Source: Symsagittifera roscoffensis | Taxonomy: Eukaryota; Xenacoelomorpha; Acoela; Convolutidae | NCBI RefSeq assembly: GCF_963678635.1 | Contig: NC_087069.1 | Coordinates: forward strand, 38,649,076 to 38,713,075 | Length of the DNA stretch: 64,000 bases | Direction: 5' to 3' | Part shown: piece after piece, positions 23,566 to 37,090 of the stretch | Numbering within the stretch: position 1 is the stretch's first letter | How the letters are laid out: each line of letters opens with the position of its first letter | Notes under the pieces: generated by a model | Seen by the model: only the letters and a program-made list of their open reading frames with translations | Databases searched by the model: none | Told to the model about the DNA's origin: nothing | Program-made: the position numbers and the translations under genes

Positions 23566-23735
23566 AGGTCAATGAGAACACGCTTCTTTTGAATTACGAC
23601 TTACTTGGCATTAACAAATTAGTAGATGTATTTTTGCCTGAAACTTTACAAAATCAAAAAGAAAGATTTCACCTCTATATGCCACGCAAGTCCTTGTCGC
23701 AAGTAGTAAACAGTGTCAAAAAGAAAGATTTCATA
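23566..23735 (+). other. exon-like open segment at the satellite border
   Basis: A 3' splice-site-like tract (gcggtttttgtttag) precedes an open frame reading NENTLLLNYDLLGINK then VDVFLPETLQ. A related frame lies at 41132-41245 (ENLLLLNYDLLCINK, VDVYLHETVQ). Differences between the two copies include conservative amino-acid changes, but two decayed copies are too little to prove coding. No domain is recognised. Confidence 0.3.
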
Positions 23736-26700
23736 TCTACATGCCGGGCAAATTCTTGTCACCATAACTAAAAATAATCATAATTATTGGCAAAAAATTC
23801 ATAAAATGAGAAAAAAAATTCATAAATTAAATTAATACCGCCTGGAAGCACACGACTGGATGGACAGCAGTCTTCGCTTTGTTCGTATATCTATTTACCA
23901 AAACAGCTCACGGAAAAAAAAGTTGCTCAAATTTTCATTGCTTAAGTTTTTTCTATCGAAAAATTACGCAGCGAAACTTTCAAGTTTTTGAAATTTAACG
24001 AAAATCAATTTTTGATCCAATATCAAATCAAAGCAACAAGTGTTTCTTGCATTCAGCAACATGATTGTTTTATTTCATTCGACAAATATTTGATAATCTT
24101 ATGTTGTTTTTGGAAGCATATTGTTATAGTTTTTCCTTTTTTTTAAGAGTGAACTAATTATGAATTTTTAAAAGGTCAGTTTTGTTTAAAGTTATGACAT
24201 TTCAAATTTGATGCAGTTTTCTCTGTCGTAGTATCTATTGAGATATACCAGCATATAAAATTATTCATGAGTTTTCAAAATTAGCTGTTATAACGTTGCT
24301 TTAAGTATAATCAAAAACTATCAAGCCAATTGAAAATTTTGTGGAAGCAGATTTTGCTCTAGTTTTACATTACTGATATAATACCGGACGCACTACACAT
24401 TGAGCCTCAACCATTACTTTTTGAAAGTAAGATATCAATGTGTAAAACGTTTTCCCGGGGTCTGAAAAATTTTCTCTCGGTTCTGACTGGTTGGTTGTGA
24501 GTTTTTTTCCTAATGTGTCACCTGCCAAAAATATAGCATCAAATGCTCCCATATCGTTTCAAAAGTCAAAAAGTTTTTACCATAACAAAATAAGCTATCC
24601 TTTTTTAATTATCTAGCAAAGTCAATAAGAAAGGTTTCACTTCTATATGCCGCGCAAGTTCTTGTCGTAATTAGTAAACAAAATCAAAAAGAAAATGTCA
24701 TCTCTATATGCCGGGCATATTCTTGTCGCCATAATTAAAAATAATCATAATAAAATGGCAAAGAATTTGATAAAATGAGAAAAAATTTAAATTTAATACC
24801 GCCTGGAAGCACACGACTGGATGGACAGCATTCTTAGCTTTGTTCGTAGTATATCAATTTAGCAACAAAACAGCTCACTTAAAAAAATTTGCCCAATATT
24901 TCGTTGCTCAAATCTTTTCTATCGAAAAATTACGCCGCGAAACTTGGTACTTTTTTTGAATATAAGAAAATTTTTGATCCAATATCAAATCAAAGCAACA
25001 AAAGGGTTTCCTGCAGTCAGCAACTTGATTGTTTCTATTCAGTTGACAAACACTTGTTGATTTTATGTTTTTTTGAAGCATGTTGTTTTTTTTCCTTTTT
25101 TTTTTAATTGTGAACTAGTTATGAATTTTTAATAGTTATGAATTTTTAATAGTTCAGTTGTGTACAAAGATGTGATATTTCAAAAGTGATGCAGTTTTCT
25201 CTGTCGTAGTATCTATTGAGATATACCAGCATATAAAATTGTTCATGAGTTTTCAAAATTAGCTGTTATAACGTTGCTTTAAGTATAATCAAAAACTATC
25301 AAGCCAATTGAAAATTTTGTGGAAGCAGATTTTGCTCTAGTTTTACATTACTGATATAATACCGGACGCACTACACATTGAGCCTCAACCATTACTTTTT
25401 GAAAGTAAGATATCAATGTGTAAAACGTTTTCCCGGGGTCTGAAAAATTTTCTCTCGGTTCTGACTGGTTGGTTGTGAGTTTTTTTCCTAATGTGTCACC
25501 TGCCAAAAATATAGCATCAAATGCTCCCATATCGTTACAAAAGTCAAAAAGTTTTTACCATAACAAAATAAGCTATCCTTTTTTAATTATCTAGCAAAGT
25601 CAATAAGAAAGGTTTCACTTCTATATGCCGCGCAAGTCCTTGTCGTAATTAGTAAACAAAATCAAAAAGAAAATTTCATCTCTATATGCCGGGCATATTC
25701 TTGTCGCCATAATTAAAAATAATCATAATAAAATGGCAAAAAATTTGATAAAATGAGAAAAAATTTAAATTTAATACCGCCTGGAAGCACACGACTGGAT
25801 GGACAGCATTCTTAGCTTTGTTCGTAGTATATCAATTTAGCAACAAAACAGCTCACTTAAAAAAATTTGCCCAATGTTTCGTTGCTCAAATCTTTTCTAT
25901 CGAAAAATTACGCCGCGAAACTTGGTACTTTTTTTGAATATAAGAAAATTTTTGATCCAATATCAAATCAAAGCAACAAAAGGGTTTCCTGCAGTCAGCA
26001 ACTTGATTGTTTATATTCAGTTTACAAACACTTGTTGATTTTATGTTTTTTTGAAGCATGTTGTTTTTTTTCCTTTTTTTAAATTGTGAACTAGTTATGA
26101 ATTTTTAATAGTTATGAATTTTTAATAGTTCAGTTGTGTACAAAGATGTGAAATTTCAAAAGTGATGCAGTTTTCTCTGTCGTAGTATCTATTGAGATAT
26201 ACCAGCATATAAAATTGTTCATGAGTTTTCAAAATTAGCTGTTATAACGTTACTTTGAGTATAATCAAAAACTATCAAGCCAATTGAAAATTTTGTGGAA
26301 GCAGATTTTGCTCTAGTTTTACATTACTGATATAATACCGGACGCACTACACATTAACCAGCCTCAACCATTAATTTTTGAAAGTAAGATATCAATGTGT
26401 AAAACGTTTTCCCGGGGTCTGAAAAATTTTCTCTCGGTTATGACTGGTTGGTTGTGAATTTTTTTCCTAATGTGTCACCTGCCAAAAATATTGCATCAAA
26501 AGCTCCCATATCGTTTCAAAAGTCAAAATGTTTTTACCATGACAAAATAAGCTAACCTTTTTTAATTATCTAGCAAAGTCAATAAGAAAGGTTTCACTTC
26601 TATATGCCGCGCAAGTCCTTGTCGTAATTAGTAAACAGAATCAAAAAGAAAACTTCATCTCTATATGCCGGGCATATTCTTGTCGCCATAATTAAAAATA

Positions 26701-29700
26701 ATCATAATAAAATGGCAAAAAATTTGATAAAATGAGATAAAATTTAAATTTATTACCGCCTGGAAGCACACGACTGGATGGACAGCATTCTTAGCTTTGT
26801 TCGTAGTATATCAATTTAGCAACAAACAGCTCACGTAAAAAAGTTTGCTCAATGTTTCGTTGCTCAAATCTTTTCTATCGAAAAATTACGCCGCGAAACT
26901 TGGTACTTTTTTTAAATATAATTATATTTTTGATCCAATATCAAATCAAAGAAACAAAAGGGTTTTCTGCAGTCAGCAACTTTATTGTTTATATTCAGTT
27001 GACAAACACTTGTTGATTTTATGTTTTTTTGAAGAATGTTGTTTTTTTTTCCTTTTTTAATTGTGAACTAGTTATGAATTTTTAATAGTTATGAATTTTT
27101 AATAGTTCAGTTGTGTACAAAGATTTGACATTTCAAAAGTTATTCAGTTTTCTCTGTCGTAGTATCTTCTGAGATGATCCAGCATTTAAAATTGTTCATG
27201 AGTTTTCAGAATTAGCTGTTATAACGTTGCTTTAAGTATAATCAAAAACTATCCAGCCAATTGAAAATTTGGTGGAAGCAGATTTTGCTCTAGTTTTACA
27301 ATACTGATATAATACCGGACGCACTACACATTGAGCCTCAACCATTACTTTTTGAAAGTAAGATATCAATGTGTAAAACGTTTTCCCGGGGTCTGAAAAA
27401 TTTTCTCTCAGTTATGACTGGTTGGTTGTAAAATTTTTTCCTAATGTTTCACCTGCCAAAAATATTGCATCAAATGCTCCCATATCGTTTCAAACGTCAA
27501 AAGTTTTTACCATAACAAAATAAGCTAACCTTTTTTAATTATCTAGCAAAGTCAATAAGAAAGGTTTTACCTCTATATGCCGCGCAAGTCCTTGTCGTAA
27601 TTAGTAAACAAAGCCAAAAAGAAAATTTCATCTCTATATGCCGGGCTTATTCTTGTCACCATAATTAAAAATAATCATAATAAAATGGCAAAAAATTTGA
27701 TAAAATGAGAAAAAAAGTAAATTTAATACCGCCTGGAAGCACACTACTGGATGGACAGCACTCTTAGCTTTGTTCGTAGTATATCAATTTAGCAACAAAA
27801 CAGCTCACCTAAAAAAGGTTGCCCAATTTTTCGTTGCTTAAATCTTTTCTATCGAAAAATTACGCCGCGAAACTTTGTAGTTTTTTTTAATATAACAAAA
27901 GTTTTGATCAAATATCAAATCAAAGCAACAAAAGGGTTTCCTGCAGTCAGCAACTTGGTTGTTTAATTTAAGTTGACAAACACTTGATGATTTTATGTTT
28001 TTTTGAAGCATGTTGTTGTTTTTCCTTTTTTTAATTGTGAACTAGTTATGAATTTTTAAAAGGTCAGTTGTGTACCAAGTTATGGCATTTTAAATTTGAT
28101 GCAGTTTTCCCTGTCGTAGTTTCTATTGAGATATACCAGCATATAAAATTGTTCATGAGTAGTCAAAATTAGCTGTTATAACGTTGCTTTAAGTATAATC
28201 AAAAACTATCAAGCCAATTGAAAATTTTGTGGAAGCAGATTTTGCTCTAGTTTTACATTACTGATATAATACCGGACGCACTACACGTTGAGCCTCAACC
28301 ATTACTTTTTGAAAGTAAGATATCAATGTGTAAAACTTTTTCCCGGGGTCTGAAAAATTTTCTCTCGGTTATGACTGGTTGGTTGTGAAATTTGTTCCTA
28401 ATGTGTCACCTGCCAAAAATGTTGCATCAAATGCTCCCATATCGTTTCCAAAGTCAAAAGCTTTCACCATAACAAAACAAGCTAACATTTTTTAATTATC
28501 TAGCAAAGTCAATAAGAAAGGTTTCACCTCTAGATGCCGCGCAAGTCTTTGTCGTAATTAGTAAACAAAGTCAAAAAGAAAATTTCATCTCTGAATGCCG
28601 GGCATATTCTTGTCGCCATAATTAAAAATAATCATAATAAAATGGCAAAAAATTTGACAAAATGAGAAAAAATTCAAATTTAATACCGCCTGGAAGCACA
28701 CGACTGGTTGGACAGCACTCTTAGCTTTGTTCGTAGTATATCAATTTAGCAACAAAAGAGCTCACGTAAAAAAGGTTGCCCAATTTTTTCGTTGCTTAAA
28801 TCTTTTCTATCGAAAAATTACGCCGCGGAATGTTGTACTTTTTTAATATAACAAAATTTTTGATCCATTATCAAATCAAAGCAACAAAAGGGTTTCCTGC
28901 AGTCAGCAACTTGATTGTTTATATTCAGTTGACAAACACTTGATGACTTTATGTTTTTTTTAAAGCATATTGTTGTTTTTCTTTTTTTTAAATTGTGAAC
29001 TAGTTATGACTTTTTATTAGTTCAGTTGTGTACAAAGATGTGACATTTCAAAAGTGATGCAGTTTTCTCTGTCGTAGTATCTTTTGAGATATACCAGCAT
29101 ATAAAATTGTTCATCATGAGTTTTCAGAATTAGCTGTTATAACGTTGCTTTAAGTATAATCAAAAACTATCAAGCCAATTGAAATTTTTGTGGAAGCAGA
29201 TTTTGCTCCAGTTTTACGTTACTGATATAATACCGGACGCACTACACATTGATCCTCAACCATTACTTTTTGAAAGTAAGATATCAATGTGTAAAACGTT
29301 TTCCCGGGGTCTGAAAGTTATTCTCTCGGTTATGAATGGTTGGTTGTGAGTTTTTTTCCTAATGTGTCACTTGCCAAAAATATTGCATCAAATGCTCCCA
29401 TATCGTTTTAAAAGTCACAAGTTTTTACCATACCAAATTAAGCTAACCTTTTTTAATTATCTAGCAAAGTGAAAAAGAAAGTTTTCACCTCTATATGCCG
29501 GGCAAGTCTTTGTCGTAATTAGTAAACAAAGTCAAAAAGAAAATTTCATCTCTATATGCCGGGCATATTCTTGTCGCCATAATTAAAAATAATCATAATA
29601 AAATGGCAAAAAATTTGATAAAATGAGAAAAAAAGTAAATTCAATACCGCCTGGAAGCACACTACTGGATGGACAGCACTCTTAGCTTTGTTCGTAGTAT

Positions 29701-32700
29701 ATCAATTTAGCAACAAAACAGCTCACCTAAAAAAGGTTGCCCAATTTTTTGTTGCTTAAATCTTTTCTATCGAAAAATTACGCCGCGAAACTTTGTAGTT
29801 TTTTTAATATAACAAAATTTTTGATCAAATATCAAATCAAAGCAACAAAAGGGTTTCCTGCAGTCAGCAACTTGGTTGTTTAATTTAAGTTGACAAACAC
29901 TTGATGATTTAATGTTTTTTTGAAGCATGTTGTTGTTTTTCCTTTTTTTAATTGTGAACTAGTTATGAATTTTTAAAAGGTCAGTTGTGTACCAAGTTAT
30001 GGCATTTTAAATTTGATGCAGTTTTCCCTGTCGTAGTTTCTATTGAGATATACCAGCATGTAAAATTGTTCATGAGTAGTCAAAATTAGCTGTTATAACG
30101 TTGCTTTAAGTATAATCAAAAACTATCAAGCCAATTGAAAATTTTGTGGAAGCAGATTTTGCTCTAGTTTTACATTACTGATATAATACCGGACGCACTA
30201 CACATTGAGCCTCAACCATTACTTTTTGAAAGTAAGATATCAATGTGTAAAACTTTTTCCCGGGGTCTGAAAAATTTTCTCTCGGTTATGACTGGTTGGT
30301 TGTAAAATTTTTTCCTAATGTTTCACCTGCCAAAAATATTGCATCAAATGCTCCCATATCGTTTCAAACGTCAAAAGTTTTTACCATAACAAAATAAGCT
30401 AACCTTTTTTTTTAATTATCTAGCAAAGTCAATAAGAAAGGTTTTACCTCTAGATGCCGCGCAAGTCCTTGTCGTAATTAGTAAACAAAGTCAAAAAGAA
30501 AATTTCATCTCTGTATGCCGGGCATATTCTTGTCGCCATAATTAAAAATAATCATAATAAAATGGCAAAACATTTGACAAAATGAGAAAAAATTTAAATT
30601 TATTACCGCCTGGAAGCACACGACTGGTTGGACAGCACTCTTAGCTTTGTTCGTAGTGTATCAATTTAGCAACAAAAAAGCTCACGTAAAAAAGGTTGCC
30701 CAATTTTTCGTTGCTTAAATCTTTTCTATCGAAAAATTACGCCGCCAAATGTTGTGCTTTTTTTAATATAACAAAATTTTTGATCCATTATCAAATCAAA
30801 GCAACAAAAGGGTTTCCTACAGTCAGCAACTTGATTGTTTATATTCAGTTGACAAACACTTGATGATTTTATGTTTTTTTGAAGCATATTGTTGTTTTTC
30901 TTTTTTAAAATTGTGAACTAGTTATGAATTTTTGTTAGTTCAGTTGTGTACAAAGATGTGACATTTCAAAAGTGATGCAGTTTTCTCTGTCGTAGTATCT
31001 TTTGAGATATACCAGCATATAAAATTGTTCATCATGAGTTTTCAGAATTAGCTGTTATAACGTTGCTTTAAGAATGATCAAAAACTATCAAGCCAAATGA
31101 AATTTTTGTGGAAGCAGATTTTGCTCTAGTTTTACATTACTGATATAATACCGGACGCACTACACATTGATCCTCAACCATTACTTTTTGAAAGTAAGAT
31201 ATCAATGTGTAAAACGTTTTCCCGGGGTCTGAAAAATATTCTCTCGGTTATGAATGGTTGGATGTGAGTTTTTTTCCTAATGTGTCACTTGCCAAAAATA
31301 TTGCATCAAATGCTCCCATATCGTTTCAAAAGTCACAAGTTTTTACGATAACAAATTAAGCTAACCTTTTTAAATTATCTAGCAAAGTCAATCAGAAAGT
31401 TTTCACCTCTATATGCCGGGCAAGTCGTTGTCGTAATTAGTAAACAAAGTCAAAAAGAAAATTTCATCTCTATATGCCGGGCATATTCTTGTCGCCATAA
31501 TTAAAAATAATCATAAAAAAATAGCAAAAAATTTGATAAAATGAGAAAAAATTTAAATTTAATACCGCCTGGAAGCACACAACTGGATGGACAGCACTCT
31601 TAGCTTTGTTCGTAGTGTATCAATTTAGTAACAAAACAGCTCACGTAAAAAAGTTGCCCAATTTTTCGTTGCTTAAATCTTTTCTATCGAAAAATTACGC
31701 CGCCAAATGTTGTGCTTTTTTTTATATAACAAAATTTTTGATCCATTATCAAATCAAAGCAACAAAAGGGTTTCCTACAGTCAGCAACTTGATTGTTTAT
31801 ATTCAGTTGACAAACACTTGATGATTTTATGTTTTTTTGAAGCATATTGTTGTTTTTCTTTTTTAAATTGTGAACTAGTTATGAATTTTTATTAGTTCAG
31901 TTGTGTACAAAGATGTGACATTTCAAAAGTGATGCAGTTTTCTCTGTCGTAGTATCTTTTGAGATATACCAGCATATAAAATTGTTCATCATGAGTTTTC
32001 AGAATTAGCTGTTATAACGTTGCTTTAAGTATAATCAAAAACTATCAAGCCAATTGAAATTTTTGTGGAAGCAGATTTTGCTCTAGTTTTACATTACTGA
32101 TATAATACCGGACGCACTACACATTGATCCTCAACCATTACTTTTTGAAAGTAAGATATCAATGTCGAAAAACGTTTTCCCGGGGTCTGAAAAATATTCT
32201 CTCGGTTATGAATGGTTGGTTGTGAGTATTTTCCTAATGTGTCACTTGCCAAAAATATTGCATCAAATGCTCCCATATCGTTTCAAAAGTAACAAGTTTT
32301 TACGATAACAAATTAAGCTAACCTTTTTTAATTATCTAGCAAAGTCAATAAGAAAGGTTTCACCTCTATATGCCGCGCAAGTCCTTGTCGTAATTAGTAA
32401 ACAAACTCAAAAAGAAAATTTCATCTCTATATGCCGGGCATATTCTTGTCGCCATAATTAAAAATAATCATAATAAAATGGCAAAAAATTTGATAAAATG
32501 AGAAAAAATTTGAATTTAATACCGCCTGGAAGCACACAACTGGATGGACAGCACTCTTAGCTTTGTTCGTAGTGTATCAATTTAGTAACAAAACAGCTCA
32601 CGTAAAAATGTTGCCCAATTTTTCGTTGCTTAAATTTTTTCTATCGAAAAATTACGCCGCCAAATGTTGTGCTTTTTTTAATATAACAAAATTTTTGATC

Positions 32701-34256
32701 CATTATCAAATCAAAGCAACAAAAGGGTTTCTTACAGTCAGCAACTTGATTGTTTATATTCAGTTGACAAACACTTGATGATTTTATGTTTTTTTGAAGC
32801 ATATTGTTGTTTTTCTTTTTTTAAATTGTGAACTAGTTATGAATTTTTATTAGTTCAGTTGTGTACAAAGATGTGACATTTCAAAAGTGATGCAGTTTTC
32901 TCTGTCGTAGTATCTTTTGAGATATACCAGCATATAAAATTGTTCATCATGAGTTTTCAGAATTAGCTGTTATAACGTTGCTTTAAGTATAATCAAAAAC
33001 TATCAAGCCAGTTGAAATTTTTGTGGAAGCAGATTTTGCTCTAGTTTTACATTACTGATATAATACCGGACGCACTACACATTGATCCTCAACCATTACT
33101 TTTTGAAAGTAAGATATCAATGTGTAAAACGTTTTCCCGGGGTCTGAAAAATATTATCTCGGTTATGAATGGTTGGTTTTGAGTTTTTTTCCTAATGTGT
33201 CACTTGCCAAAAATATTGCATCAAATGCTCCCATATCGTTTCAAAAGTCACAAGTTGTTACGATAACAAATTAAGCTAACCTTTTTTAATTATCTAGCAA
33301 AGTCAATCAGAAAGTTTTCACCTCTATATGCCGGGCAAGTCCTTGTCGTAATTAGTAAACAAAGTCAAAAAGAAAATTTCATCTCAATATGCCGGGCATA
33401 TTCTTGTCGCCATAATTAAAAATAATCATAAAAAAATAGCAAAAAAATTGATAAAATGAGAAAAAATTTAAATTCAATACCGCCTGGAAGCACACGACTG
33501 GATGGACAGCACTCTTAGCTTTGTTCGTAGTATATCAATTTAGCAACAAAACAGCTCACGTAAAAAAGGTTGCCCAATTTTTCGTTGCTTAAATCTGTTC
33601 TATCGAAAAATTACGCCGCCAAATGTTGTGCTTTTTTTAATATAACAAAATTTTTGATCCATTATCAAATCAAAGCAACAAAAGGGTTTCCTGCAGTCAT
33701 CAACTTGATTATTTAATTTCAGTTGACGAACACTTGATGATTTTATGTTTTTTTGAAGCATGTTGTTGTTTTTCCTTTTTTTAATTGTGAACTAGTTATG
33801 CATTTTTAATAGTTCAGTTGTGTACAAAGATGTGACATTTCAAAAGTGATGCAGTTTTCTCTGTCGTAGTATCTTTTGAGATATACCAGCATATAAAATT
33901 ATTCGTGACTTTTCAAAGTTTGCTGTTATAACGTTGCTTTAAGTATAATCAAAAACTTTCAAGCCAATTGGAAAGTTTGTGGAAGCAGATTTTGCTCTAG
34001 TTTTACATTACTGATATAATACCGGACGCATTACACCTTGAGCCTCAACCATTACTTTTTGAAAGTAAAATATCAATGTGTAAAACGTTTTCCCGGCGTC
34101 TGAAAAATTTTCTCTCGGTTATCACTGGTTGGTTGTGAATTTTTTTCCTAATGTGTCACGTGCCAAAAATTTTGCATGAAATGCTCCCATATCGTTTTAA
34201 AAGTCAAAAGTTTTTACCATAACAAACTAAGCTAACATTTTTGAATTATCTAGCAA
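23648..34256 (+). repeat. satellite array, about 11 units of 957-979 bp
   Basis: The word TACCGCCTGGAAGCACAC recurs at 23836, 24797, 25775, 26754, 27727, 28684, 29645, 30604, 31563, 32520 and 33478, giving steps of 961, 978, 979, 973, 957, 961, 959, 959, 957 and 958 bp. Units 2-3 (24190-26110) are nearly identical. Around 27.5-31.4 kb the units alternate in type, giving a dimer of about 1.92 kb. Each unit contains an internal duplication of about 70 bp (two versions of AAGAAARRTTTCAYCTCTATATGCCG) and a strongly conserved stretch of about 190 bp from CTGATATAATACCGGACGC to ATCAAATGCTCCCATATCG. No unit has a consistently open reading frame or an RNA gene I can recognise. Confidence 0.92.
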
Positions 34257-34584
34257 CATAAATTTTTTGAAGAACTTTGGAGTCCTCTCATTTGACCTTA
34301 ACAAAAACGAGTAGCAGAGAAATATACCGTTAATTCGATGGATCAGAACTTCTTCCTGCTTTGTCCATTGAAACGGTTTTTTCTGTTTTCAGAAAACTGC
34401 AAAAAATTGAATTCTAAACACTTAATTAATTTAACGAAATCAGATAATACATAGTTTTTGTTCCAAACACTACTCACTTCATACTAGATTTATGGTTTTG
34501 GATAAACTGATCGAGTTTGCTGATTTTTTCGAGATTTTTAAATGGTCCTCTATTCTAAAAAATCGTGTTTGGTGTTATAAGGCG
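34257..34584 (+). repeat. dispersed repeat also found at the start of BEL relic A
   Basis: This matches 37100-37430 (GGAGTCCTCTCAT, ATTCGATGGATCAGAA, CATAGTTTTTGTTCCAAACACT, CCTCTATTCT). A short piece also occurs at 42027-42040 plus 42857-42880. The two long copies bracket the TRIM pseudogene segment 34585-37090. Confidence 0.75.
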
Positions 34585-35538
34585 TTGTTTAATGCTGATT
34601 CCAGAGAACTGATATGCTTAATTAACAGTTTCCCAGAATTACGATTACGGTGGAGGGGCTGAACGATAAAATTGAAAAATTGGAAGAATTGAGGACAATG
34701 AAGTGAAAAGAGTTGAGAGAAAAGGAAAACGAGCGGTGGAATTTAAGCGCAAGTGGTAAAAGTTTTATGTACGGAGCGATTGAAAAGGATGGTAGAATTT
34801 ACTTTAAAAAAGTTGAGAAATTAGCTCAATTCAGTTTTAAAAAGAAATCAGAGCTAGATACTCAAGGATACTCCAGGATTGCTAAATGGCATTAGTGTGT
34901 CCCGGAATTTGACCTCTTTTCTGACAATTTGGCTCTGTCTGTATTTGATAACAGGAAAACTAGTGATTGGAAGTGGCACAGCGTAACCGTTTACAAAAAC
35001 ACAAAGAGAATGGAAACTGTTTCGCTTGAAATAAGCGTACATCGAGGGGGTTATTAGAGTGCTTCTGCATTGGTTTAATGAGACCACGCTCCCATTGAGT
35101 TGTGGTTTGAACAACAAAATAGCAGTAGTCACACTGCCATCACGGTCACCTTGCCATTCAATATTGACCTCGCCGTCATCTTCGTTTTAATATACCACAC
35201 TTAAACCTCAATCAATCAAGTATGTTTTTGCTGCTGGTGTGACAGAGACTTGCTGTCTGGTTTGAATGCCAATTGATTCTCAACTTGAAGGATATATTTG
35301 CGTGGGAGAGTTCGAGGGGGCAAAATTCTCCTGGATATATTAACTAAACCTTGGAACAGATATGGCAGAAGTGGACGAAGTAAAAGAGACAAGGCTGCAA
35401 GAAGTCGAAAATGTATCACCGTTGGAGAAGATGGTTGTTATGTGCCCAGTTGATGACTACACAGCTTTCGCAACTCGTGGACAAAATTGGAATGAATATC
35501 AACCAGTTCTTTTGATTTTCTTTTTTCAGCCCATTTAA
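34585..35538 (+). pseudogene. decayed copy of the TRIM gene C-terminal domain
   Basis: Colinear with 21055-21995: TTTAATGCTGATTCCAGAGAACTGATATGC opens it, the peptide MYGAIEKDGRIYFKKVEKL parallels MYGVIEGDGGTYFKKVEEL, and TTTTTCAGCCCATTTAA closes it at the equivalent of the stop codon. It has several stops and indels and lacks the RING, B-box and coiled-coil parts. The homology continues into the 3' flank, so this is a segmental DNA duplication and not a processed copy. Confidence 0.88.
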
Positions 35539-37090
35539 GTGCATTTACTATGAAAGTATTGTTCACTGGCATACTCAATTTGTGTTTTTTTAAATAACCT
35601 TTTCATATGTTTTTGATTTTGTAGATAATCTTTACAACTAAGCATTTTTAATATAGTAAACTGCTGTTCTTTGGTAGTTGTTTGCTAATAACTTTCAATC
35701 AATTTTTATCTCAGTTGGTTGTGTTGCAAACGTACTTTTCCAGTAAAAGAAATTACTGGAAAAATCTTCAATGAACTGAACGTTTATATCATTGCACTAT
35801 GATCAACATCACTGAAATATGTACAAACCAAATTTTCATAGGGTTATGTCAATTTTGATACTGCATTTTTTATAAATAACAATCAACTCAGCAATAGAAA
35901 TTTAATCTTGATTCAATTTCATTAAAATTGGAAAGATCAGGTCAAAAAGTATTTGGTTTCCCAGGGAAAGGGTTTTTATTTTGGAAAATCAGTAAACCTC
36001 AGAAAGGTCGCCCTGGCTTTTCTCAAAAAAGTTGAAACTAATTGAAAATTAAGGAAGCTAACTAACTGCTGTTTTGAAACAGTACCCGTACCTTGCAAAC
36101 TTTCTATTTCAGATCTAAATTCCAGATCTGAATTGGGCTGTGAAATAATTAAATAACGCTTGGATGCCTTAAGGAAGGGCTATTTCAAATCTAATTTCAG
36201 ATATTGATTTTTGTTTTCTTGGTTATTACAGATCTGGAAAAATCTGTTTTATATCTGATTTCGGATCTGAAATTAGGTTTTTTTGTTTTTTTTTAGAGCT
36301 GCTAATATAATAATTTTGACTCAATAATGCTATTTTTGATAGTTTTGTATCTGACATCTTCTGCTAGCTACTAGAAGGTGCTCAGCAAAATCTCCAATGG
36401 GAGACTGCCAAAATGAGTTTCCCCACGAATGAGATAAACTTTGGAAATGCATAAATAGCCGATGAAAAATATAAAAAAGTTTGATGTGTTATAACAGTTT
36501 TTGACAACTTTTTTTTTACAGTTGAACGAAAAATTTAGTTTGAAAAAGAAACAGTTTAGGAAATTATTCGGAGGTTTTTTTTCACAGCTAGTTAACCTAA
36601 ACTTAATTGTGTTTTTGCTGAAACATCAAAAAATTAAACTCAATTATTTGCTCGAAGTGCTCGAATTATAATTTAAAAAAGTTTCTCAGATCTTATTTCA
36701 GATCTGAAATTTTGTTTTTCAAGGTTATTTCAGATCTGAAATATCTATTTCAGATCATTTTTTCGGATCTGATTTCAAATTTTGATCAGATATGAAACAA
36801 AGAATTTCAGAACTTAGAAACAATACATGTAAGAAATGAAAACTTTCAGATATTCCACAGAAAATCTCCAAGGTAAAAGTAACCAGAAATGCCGGTAAAC
36901 TCAATAAAAAGCTTGTGAATTAAACTGTTTTCTTGTCATGCACGATGACGTTAAAAAAATACTTAGGAGCTATGGAAAAATGTGTAAGCCCGCACACAAT
37001 AAGGGGAAAGACTCAAAGTTTTGCTGTTTCTCTAAATTTTTTTTGCTATCATCTGGCGGTTTTTGTTTTGGCATTAACAAATTAGTAGAT
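35539..37090 (+). repeat. segmental copy 2 of the TRIM 3' flank
   Basis: Colinear with 21996-23620, including the AGATCTGAAA palindrome clusters (36100-36330, 36680-36800), the CACGATGACGTTAAAAAAA stretch and GCATTAACAAATTAGTAGATG. It has accumulated many substitutions and small deletions. Confidence 0.85.

Noticed and set aside
24370-24552. 60-codon minus-strand ORF repeated in several satellite units (starts MGAFDAIFLAG)
   Set aside because: It is open only in the two nearly identical units and in altered form at 32094. In other units a TAA appears after about 23 codons. Repetition follows the satellite, not selection on protein.
23648-34256. Satellite as a tandem array of snRNA, 5S rRNA or spliced-leader RNA genes
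   Set aside because: I compared the conserved core by eye with the usual U1, U2, U4, U5, U6 and 5S starts and with the spliced-leader sequences I remember. Nothing matched, and no Pol III boxes were evident.
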